Shown in pieces: positions 55,606 through 64,000 of a stretch of 64,000 bases of DNA. A program made the position numbers and the translations under genes. The DNA comes from Elmis aenea (taxonomy: Eukaryota; Arthropoda; Insecta; Coleoptera; Elmidae), in the NCBI GenBank assembly GCA_947652605.1, contig OX393577.1:65186108-65250107 (forward strand). The letters are read 5' to 3'. Numbering within the stretch: position 1 is the stretch's first letter; every line of letters begins with the position of its first letter. The notes beneath the pieces are model-generated. The model ran no database searches and was not told the origin of the DNA. It saw nothing but the letters and a program-made list of their open reading frames with translations.

Positions 55606-58600
55606 TGGTTACACTAATTCCTCCATAGTTTAAACAATCATTTATGTCCCCTGTATTCTTATAAATATTACTAATGTATGCAGTTGTATTATAAGACGTT
55701 TAATTCAAAACAAAAGCATGCACAAAAAAACAAAAGATGCACCGTGACAAATAAATGCTGTACAAAAAATGCAAATGAAGCTATTTAAATTGATTTGGGG
55801 TCTACGTGACCATGTTACAACTAACTTATTTTCATGTTTGACTTCTTCTTGGCACAGCTGTACTGAATTGGTCAGTATGAATCGACTACAGAAAGTAGTA
55901 GACTTGCAAAAATATCGGATTATTTTATTACTTCATTAAAGTTAATGAAGGAAAACCCTTGTTGTGTTGTTATTCGTTCCTTTCTATTAACTCCAGAATT
56001 TGCGAGATATTTCCTCGATGGGTTTATTCAATTAATTTGCACATTTAAGAAATTCAAGACTCCCGTATTTATTACAGCCTATCGAACCCTTTTAGGCAAA
56101 AATGCTTGAAAGACTTAACATCTACAAGATAAAAACAACAATTAAGTTGCTTTTTCGATATTAAAGCAACTAATGTTGGCTTTTACGTTTTTTTAATCAT
56201 CCTTTATATACTTTCCTTCCTTTGAGTATGCCACAAGTTTTTTTTACTTTTCAACGATCTCTGATGGGCTATTTTTTAAACATCACCTGCTACCTGAGAA
56301 AAAATCAAGATTTCTAGGAATTTGCAGTAAACAATTAAACGACAAAATACGGGGTGCGTCCAAAAAAATGTTTAAACAAGAAAATTTCATCGCTCATATT
56401 AGGACAGCGAATATTATCCAAGTAGATTTTTGTTTTAAGTCCACATAAATTACCAGAAATTGACAATATTACCACCTTATCGAGCTTAGAGTAAACACAA
56501 AAAATGTTAAGAAAACCTTAAACCAGATATTGAACAAGAAATGTACCTCAAAATGAAAATTAAACGTTCAATAAAGTCAAATTTCGTGAAATATTGATAG
56601 GTCAGGTGGGGTGTGTTAAAATCCAAATTGAAAATTAATCAAAATAACTCAAAAATCGATCATGATATGTGTTATTAAAATGCAATGTATTAAAAATTCT
56701 ATTTATTTAAATTAAATTTAAATACTTTTTACTTACCACACGTACCTGGTATGTTATTTTACAACAAAATCCTGAAAAATTACATTTCCACATTTGTTTC
56801 ATGCAACCTTACATACAAAAATAGTTATAACTTTACAATGACACTATTTGTTTTAAATTTCCTCATAAACAGAATTAATATGGATGATTGAATTGTTGAA
56901 ATATTTTTCCAGCTTCATCAAGAATTCAAAAACAATAAAACATAAACTGTGAAAAAATAAACTTAACATAAATAAGCTTAAATAATAATAATTATCCTTT
57001 AAGAAGTATTTTCTTGAAGAAATATCATTTTTGTATTTAACATGAAGTTAAAAATAGTAGCCAGAGAGGTGCAAAGAAGTTACCCACCAGTAAAAAAAAG
57101 ATTTTTTAATATAACTCTCAAACCATTGCCTGTAGACAAAAAATGAATAGAACTAATTTTGTAGAGAATTTCATGCTCTATTAAAAAGCTTTAAGGTATT
57201 TTACGATAAAATTGATATTTTCGGCGACAGAGTCTTATAAATGCAGAGGTGTAAAAAAATCAAGTAAGTGGTGATATCAGCTTAGCATTTGATTTTAGGA
57301 AAAAATTTTACATGACATTTTTTCTTAGAAAAAGGTCCTCTATCACCACTTAAAATATTCGCGGTGATAACGGGGACACCCTGTATATTTACCATCAAAA
57401 CTAATGTAGAATTTTTTTAGCAATAACAAAAATATGGGCTGCACTCCATTCGGAATGCTTTATTTCTTTAGCAAATATCATCTACCCAGCAGCTAATTTA
57501 GTTAAAAAATACTGGTTCCAAAATAATACTGCTGGCAATAGTGTCAACAAAGGCTGGAAAAGCGAACGTGTTTAAATAACCTCGTCCAAACATTTACCTT
57601 CGCTGAATATAGGATGCGAATCCAATCTACTAAATGAGACTTTATTTTCATCAATACTGATATTTTTCCATCGGTAAACATTAACTGGGGGTGCACTGTT
57701 GAAAATACAAGGGCTTTTGTTAATTAAGCAACAGCTTTCCTTCGCACGGAATCTTGTTCTAAGTTCCTTGATGCGATAAATAGAAATCGAATTTTTTTAA
57801 TGTTCTTTTACTTCATTTGTATTATTTTGTAGTTTTTATTATACAGTTACTTGTAGTTCCGTGTTTGGTGACTTGTTCGTACGTTTGTAATAATTTATTT
57901 TTACGGTTTTTTGTAATGTAATTTCGTTTTGGTAATTAAGTTGGCGAAAAGCGGTACGTTTAGCATACTAAAAAGATTTAACGTGCTTATATGGACGTTG
58001 GAGTTGCAAGTCTAAAAGTTTAATTACTTGATTTTGTAACAGTATTAAACTCTTTTTCTATTCAATTTCTGAGCTTTCATTCATTCTTTTTTATAAAACC
58101 GAGTTTATTTTAACTTAAATAAATCGTCCTGTTTCACTTCTTCAGTATTTCGATTTTTTCTCCAAATAAAATGTATTGAATAAGCTGAAAATGGTGGTAA
58201 TTTGTTGAGGGTAGCTCAGGAGTGTGGGAAGGATGGGATATAACTTTCCGATTGAATTTATTTCCTGCCTTTGAACGAATTCTTAACACCTGCGTATTCT
58301 TGTACCCATCTATTCGTGAGTTTGCGTGGACTCAGGTTTTTTTCCAAATGGAAAGACCGTACTATTTCTCAGATGTTTTTTTGTAGAACAAGCATCAATT
58401 ATTGTCGGCAGGTGTATTATAAAAACAAACCATTAAAAGTAATTACTACAAGTGTTGTTAAATTGTAGAATACACCAAAATTGTGTTTTTAATCAAGAGA
58501 ATTGGTAAGGTAAAAGATCCCCACATCAATCTTTTATTTTCCTTATTTAACATATAAAAACAACGCTAGAAAATGTTTACGCTGTTATAAATGAAAAATT

Positions 58601-59649
58601 AAACCCGTTTATAAGATTCTTGTCAGCAGGAAAAAAATTAGAATTATAATATACGATGGTAGATCATTAACTAATTTGCTTAGACATTATTTAATAGGTT
58701 GTCCCCGTAGCTATACGATGTGTATGTCTTTAATACAAGGAAAAGTCAGTAAATAAATTACAAAATGACTAAAAACGTGTAACATGTGAGATACAAACGT
58801 AAAAACTGTTTTTTCCACAGAAACTTTTACAGCATTATTGTATTTTTGATTCGCTTTTGCAGTCTTTTAAAATTCACAGCATATAATTATTTCGTTTTAG
58901 TCAACTTATAGTCAACTCCGCATCTCAGACTGAACTTTTGCCTCATCAAAGAATCGTTTGCTAACCAGGTATTGTTTTGAACAACCACCGAGGAGAAAGT
59001 TACTTGGAAAAACTTTGGAAATATAGGGCTGATATTCAAAAATTTTGTCCTGGCTTCCTCGATCATGAAAATACGATGCGAAATTTGCTAAGGCAACAGA
59101 CAAACGATATTTTATTTATTTCACCTGTTCTTTATTTCTTCGCCAACTGTAACTTACTTACTGAATTTCCTCCGTACACTAACTGAACACTTTGAATGTG
59201 AAGTCCAAATCAATTTTGAGCTTTTCATTCTTTTCTGCATTGGTTTTTTTGTCCTCAACCAAAACAAATATGTAAAAACTGTTAAATTGAGTTTGTGGAA
59301 CTTCAAATACATATCTGGAGTTCGAATTTTGATTGAAACATTTATGAACGTGACACAAGCATAAAAATAATGTCTTTGGAAGTCGAGAAAAATATTTAAA
59401 ATTGTTTTTGTGTAAAAAACGTCAAATACTTTTATTAAAAAGTTTCCAAACTTTTTAATTTTGCTTGGATCTGGTCAAACGTGAAATTTAATTAAAAATA
59501 TCAGTAACTTGCAGTAACGAATAAGAAAATATGTGCCCAATAAATAGACGTTTATCCCTGATAAATAATAGTAGTAACAAAGTTATGATTTTTTTGTGGA
59601 CCGAGATGTTTTTATTTTCCAAACGAACTCTGTATTTTACTAGGTTATG
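55606..59649. other. AT-rich sequence with a possible TIR pair
   Basis: TACGGGGTGCGTCC near 56349 and, inverted, ACAGGGTGTCCCCG near 57370-57385 could be the ends of a 1.04-kb ACAGGGTGT-family element, but the arms diverge after about 14 bp. Open frames near 58271 and 58977 have no motif. No gene is supported. Confidence 0.3.
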
Positions 59650-59850
59650 GTTTTTCGCGCAGTTCTCCGAAACCGTTGAAGATAATTTCTCAAAAATTTT
59701 GCACAGACTTTCAAATGATGCGTGTATCGAAAAATGACGAATTCTGAATTTTTATTTAACACGGTCTCATAGTCAACGCGATCGGAAGTATGATTAAATT
59801 GAAGAACCATTTTCGAACGGCCGTGGATGATATCAAAATTTTTTAAAATA
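59650..59850. mobile_element. Family A element, diverged partial copy
   Basis: CCGAAACCGTTGAAGAT, CAAAAATTTTGCAC and GTCTCATAGTCAACGCGATCG correspond in order to the 17.0-kb arm (GGAACCGTTTAAGATT, AAAATTTGCACC, GTTTCATAGCCAACGTGATC). Termini are not preserved. Confidence 0.55.
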
Positions 59851-60914
59851 GCACTTTCTTCACGTCATCGGAAGCGCCTTTTTTTTCAAACAAAAATTAC
59901 TATCATTTTGTAAAAAAAAAGTTACCTCTCATTTGTTGATCACTTGAGGTTTTTAATAAAATATAAAGCCGCAATATACATAGTTTGCGATATAAAATTA
60001 ATCATTAATATTCAGTTTTAACCTTCAAAACGGCGACTGTAACTGATACACAACGATGCTTTTATATTTATTATCAGTACCCCGAGTTTTACGCATACAT
60101 CATGTCTGTGTAAATTTTGAGGACGTTAAATAAATATCGAGGTTTGTGTACAAGAGCAATTTATTACTTCCTGAGGGTTATTTCGCTAACTTTCACGGCA
60201 GAATCTAAAATCTGGCAATGATTGATTGATACACCAAAATTTTCGATAACAAATTAATTATATTTGTTTGGGAAGAAAACCCGACAGGATGATAAATTTC
60301 TTTAAGTGAGATTGGACTTTTTTTTTCGTGTAAATTGCAACAAAAATGATTAATTGAAAATGAAAATTAGTTTTTACGATTTAATAAAATGAATGACCGA
60401 ATGTAGGTATTCATTGCACTATTTTTACGTAAGTTTTTAGCTTCTACAAAATAAAAAAGTACTGTGTTAAATTTAACTACAAAATAAGTTGAAATTTGGT
60501 CTATAAATGTCCACTTTTCTTTCTATACATCTGCCTTAGATTGTGTGTAAAATTAAAACATTTTTTGCATAGACATACTTGCTCAATTTCAATACTCTGT
60601 ACAGAAAATTTACTTCTAGATTGTAAATAATCTGCGAAGCAATAATTTATCAATTAATTTTTTTTGCAAACTTTCTTGAACCAAGTTTTATTCTGCTTTA
60701 CTATGATACTGTATTTTCCACATGTTAACTGAAATCGTTTGTTGCAGCTTAGTGTCATACCCTCCATAATGGAACTTTCCTTGAATTGTACTGTCACCTT
60801 AGTGTCAATTGCACTTGATATGTTATTAACTTTCCGAAAGCATTAAATGTGAAAGAGCAAATAGTGCATCCTTTCTGCATTCAGCTGATAATAAATCGTT
60901 TTTGTATAACCGTG

Positions 60915-61245
60915 ATTTTTACAAGGGCCTTGTTTTTCGCGTTTTTCTTCGGAACCGTTAAAGATTTTTTCAAAAAATGTGTACTATTTTACTTGCAAGG
61001 GATGCGTGCATTGGTAAATAAGTAGAAGAATTTCGATTTTATCTCTAACGATTTCATAGCCAACGCGATCGCAAAATTACTTTTATTATTCAACTTTTCA
61101 GTTTTTCCTCTATTTTTCCGAAGGAAATGGCCAGTGGCACGTATAACTCTGCAAAACATTTAGTTTTGATGTTCTTGATGCAATAAACACAGCCTTGATC
61201 AGATTCTAGCGACAACATATCGTGACCTTTTCTTGTTAGCAATAG
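60915..61245 (-). mobile_element. Family A long-TIR element, half copy
   Basis: This matches the centre-to-right part of 16528-17197: AAGGGCCTTG, CTTCGGAACCGTT, CTTGCAAGGGATGCG, TTTCATAGCCAACGCGATCG, GGCCAGTGGCACGTATAACT, CTTGATCAGATTCTAGCGAC and AACATATCGTGACC near the end. The opposite arm is absent. Confidence 0.75.
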
Positions 61246-63212
61246 GTTTAGGAGATAAAGCAATTAATTTGTTAATTTCTTTGGGTTAAATACTTAATAA
61301 TGTAACTATGTTACATTAAGAAGTTATTATTAATCGTCTGATTTTGTGATGAGTAAATTCTTAAGGTTATGACAACCATACTTTGGAAATTATAAAACAA
61401 CATTGGAGAATTTACTTTATGCATAACATATTATGTAATAATCAATCAGTAACTATTTTCATTAGTATAAATAAAAGAATAGTTCAAAAAAGCAAAAATG
61501 AGAAGATAAAAAAAAAATTGAACTCCAAACTTCCTATATCGTACAGATGGACTAACACTAACGTATATAAATGTAATTTTTAAATATGCAGAGGTGTTTG
61601 TTTTTAAAATAAAGGTACCACAGATATCTAGTAAGGACAAAACATCTAGTAAATATATTTTTTTTTGTAATCCACTTTACAGGAACATTCTTCTGCGGAT
61701 AAACAACTCCCTGTTTTCGCCAAGACCCAAGAAATATTTTAACGGAGTTGTCTGGCATTTTTCTGTATTTCATATGTGCTGATCCTTTAAGGACGTAAAA
61801 TAAAATAGCTTCAGTAGTTTTTTTTGTCGGTTTACGCGGCACTATCTACTTTGAGACGTACAAAGCACATGGTTTTTATACCACGAAGATAAAATGAGAT
61901 TAAATGAATAAACATTTACGGAAGAGACGGTATCCCCAGAAAAAATACTTCCTTGTACACAAACAACTGACTTATAAAATCGCGCAAAGTATAAAGCAAC
62001 ATAATCTTAAAGTTATTTGTTTGTACATAATTGTTTTTTTTTAAATTACTTAAAAAGGCAACAAATCCAAAAGTCTTCACACCCGGCACCTCCACCATAT
62101 ATCCTTCAGGTTACAACACTTTTTTCGGGCTTGGTAAAAGAGATAAAGATTTAATTAAGTTAGCATGTCGAAGCATATCAAATCAAGTTTGTGACAGTAT
62201 TTAAAAAATGCATAACTAACTGGATAGCGGCAGCGATTTTTTACCATATTCAAACTCGAATTGCAGACAGCCTGTATTTTCCTAAAAAGAAAACAGTCAA
62301 CATTTGTATCTTTCATTGAATTAACTATTCACCAAACCTCATTTTTTGTAACCATTGACGTAAATTTTATAAAAACAACGTGATATCACCCATATTGACA
62401 TATTAATCTCTCTTGCCGTGGATAAACCTAAAGCAAATGTTTACAAATCGGCGCGCAAGAACATTTCGTCATTAGACTATGAATTTTATATAAGCAACTC
62501 GATATTTTCAATGACACAAACATTTGCAGATAATATTGACGCGTGCAGCTTGTTTTTCTGACACATTCGTTCAAAAACATCTTAGAACATTCAATCTGAA
62601 ACTTGCACTAGATTACCGAGACAAACATACGTATATTGATGGTACTAAAAGTTCCTTGAAAATTTATGTCTTTAAATACAATCAAAACAAAGCAATTCGC
62701 CACTGTAATTTTAGCTATTTGAGGCAAACCGAACATACTTTACTGTCTTAAATAGCAAGCATAAACTTGAAACGTCTTTGAGTCAAAGTATTACGAAGCT
62801 GTAAACCAAACCGTCAGTTTTCTTTCAAATTGGTTGATTACCAATGTTATCGTATTTTGAGGGAATGATTAAAAACAGAAAAACAATCTTCCGTGTTTTG
62901 ACATTGTACGTTTTTACTTCTGAGTTCAAGAAACAATATTAACTTAAGTTTTAAGGTAGTTATTGGGTTACCACACATCATAAACCTTCTTATTTTCCCT
63001 GTAAAATTTCAGATGTATTTTATCCCACAAATTATTTATAATGGTCCACACTTTAAGCTTTTTAAATTATAATGTTTGTAATCAAATAAAATGGTTAAGA
63101 TCTTTGTGTAGATCACTTATAACGTGCATTATTTGTTGTAATACTAAGTCAGGAATGCAGTTATTAACCGTGTTTTAGTATTTTAAATGTAACAAAATTT
63201 GTTTTGTTGCAG
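61246..63212. other. AT-rich sequence upstream of the candidate exon
   Basis: A TATATAAG at about 62486 followed by TCAATG could be a weak promoter for the plus strand, but nothing ties it to a transcript. Open frames here have no motifs. Confidence 0.3.
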
Positions 63213-63300
63213 ATTTTCTTTGGTGCTTTCTACGCTAAATTGGACATCATTGTGGATTCTACCCAGAACAAGAATTTTTATCGTTTTGAAAACTGTTAAT
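63213..63300 (+). CDS. Candidate internal exon, product unknown
   Basis: An 88-nt segment lies between TTGTTTTGTTGCAG and AAT|GTAAGTATT, both good splice signals. One frame is open throughout (FSLVLSTLNWTSLWILPRTR and so on, starting at the second base), and would leave the exon in phase 0. A second frame reads IFFGAFYAKLDIIVDS but stops at the end. It may equally be a 5'UTR exon. Flanking exons were not identified. Confidence 0.3.
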
Positions 63301-63329
63301 GTAAGTATTTATAAATATAACTGAGACAC

Positions 63330-63910
63330 ACTGCGTTAGTACGGCAGATTTAGCAAAATAAAGTTGTTTTTAGCGTTTATTAGTTACAATCGTATTAAAT
63401 ATGAACTAATGTAACAGATAACATTGTTTAAGATACAAGTTAAAGATTAGTTTGCATAAAAGGACTTTACAATCAAACCAGATTTAGCAAAATAAAGTTA
63501 TTGTTTGTCTTTTTCGGTTATTAAATATTAACTATTCTATGAAAAAACGTAATTTGTTTAATAAACTTGCCAAAGATTACTTTGTAGGTATTGGTGGAAT
63601 TTGTTTATACACACAAATTTAACAAAATGAAGTTGTTTTTAGCGTTTATTAGAGATAGTCTTATTAAATATGAACTAATATGAGAAATAAGGTAATTTGT
63701 TAATGAGAAACAATTCACAAATTAGTTTGCATGGAACAAATTTGTTAATACACACGAAATTAGCAAAATAAAGTTGTTTTTAGCGTTTATAAGTTACAAT
63801 CTTAATTAGTTTTTAAAAAAATGTCAAAGATTAGTTTGCATTAATAAAATTTGTTAGTACACTCAGTATTAGCAAAAAGAAAGTTGTTTTTAGAATTTTT
63901 CAGTTGAAAT
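63330..63910 (+). repeat. Degenerate tandem array, unit 110-140 bp, five copies
   Basis: TTTAGCAAAATAAAGTTGTT or close variants recur at about 63347, 63482, 63619, 63757 and 63867. They are followed in most copies by TTTAGCGTTTAT, ATTAAATATGAACTA-like words and AAAGATTAGTTTGCAT. Each unit ends in TTAGTACAC-like sequence. The array lies just downstream of the candidate exon's donor. Confidence 0.75.
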
Positions 63911-64000
63911 TATAATAATTTATTCGTCAAATAAAATAATTTAACTTCTAGCGAGAAAGGCTAGTCTAGCCGCTAGATGCTATAACAAGCTAAGCAAACC

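Noticed and set aside
57400..57700. Transposase-like stretch on the minus strand (ISIDENKVSFSRLDSHP)
   Set aside because: It does not match any transposase motif I can name and is broken by stops.
58912..59186. Overlapping frames on both strands
   Set aside because: Mutual shadows without motifs or splice context.

Overview
The window is AT-rich arthropod nuclear DNA. It is most likely from an insect; a beetle-like repeat repertoire is only an inference. The evidence is GT-AG introns, a very long intron, a secreted leucine-rich-repeat protein, a rhodopsin-family peptide-type receptor, and a dense mixture of LINE fragments, Tc1/mariner, pogo, PIF/Harbinger, hAT and piggyBac-type DNA elements. 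No bacterial operons, CRISPR arrays, rRNA genes or convincing free-standing tRNA genes are visible.

Host genes. The main gene is a class A G-protein-coupled receptor on the minus strand. Its first coding exon is at 38364-38616, with 5'UTR up to about 38699, and its second is at 2925-3610. The exons are separated by an intron of about 34.75 kb and join in phase: the split glycine codon is completed exactly. TM7 and the C-terminus must lie beyond the left edge. Nested in that intron, on the same strand, is a two-exon gene for a secreted leucine-rich-repeat protein of about 235 residues (exons 20302-20339 and 17256-17925). One further candidate exon on the plus strand (63213-63300) has good splice signals but no recognisable product.

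Layout. 1-3.6 kb: a TIR element with an 83-bp minisatellite, then receptor exon 2. 3.7-15.8 kb (intron 1): LINE fragments, a 142-bp palindrome, a 1.37-kb foldback carrying a TTAA MITE, a 342-codon LINE reverse transcriptase fragment, and a triplicated RT fragment. 16.5-20.4 kb: a long-TIR element and the nested LRR gene. 21-32.2 kb: a Tc1/mariner element with one nonsense codon, head-to-head Jockey-type LINE tails, a Harbinger derivative with 42-bp perfect TIRs, and a decayed mariner. 34.8-36.9 kb: a small foldback and a pogo-like element with another TIR element nested inside it. 37.6-38.4 kb: a 3 x 262-bp tandem array whose unit includes the last 17 nt of receptor exon 1. 39-49.8 kb: LINE remnants, a 1.13-kb hAT MITE with an 8-bp TSD, and an inverted-repeat element. 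51.8-52.4 kb: a hAT/ZBED-like transposase fragment interrupted by a SINE-like insertion with a 13-bp TSD. 55-61.3 kb: a LINE fragment and two more copies of the long-TIR family. 63.2-64 kb: the candidate exon and a tandem array.

There is no gene cluster acting as one pathway. The biology is a probable neuropeptide-type receptor locus whose first intron has been enlarged by layers of transposons and which hosts a second, secreted-protein gene. Family names rest on protein motifs and terminal structures read by eye; no database search was made.
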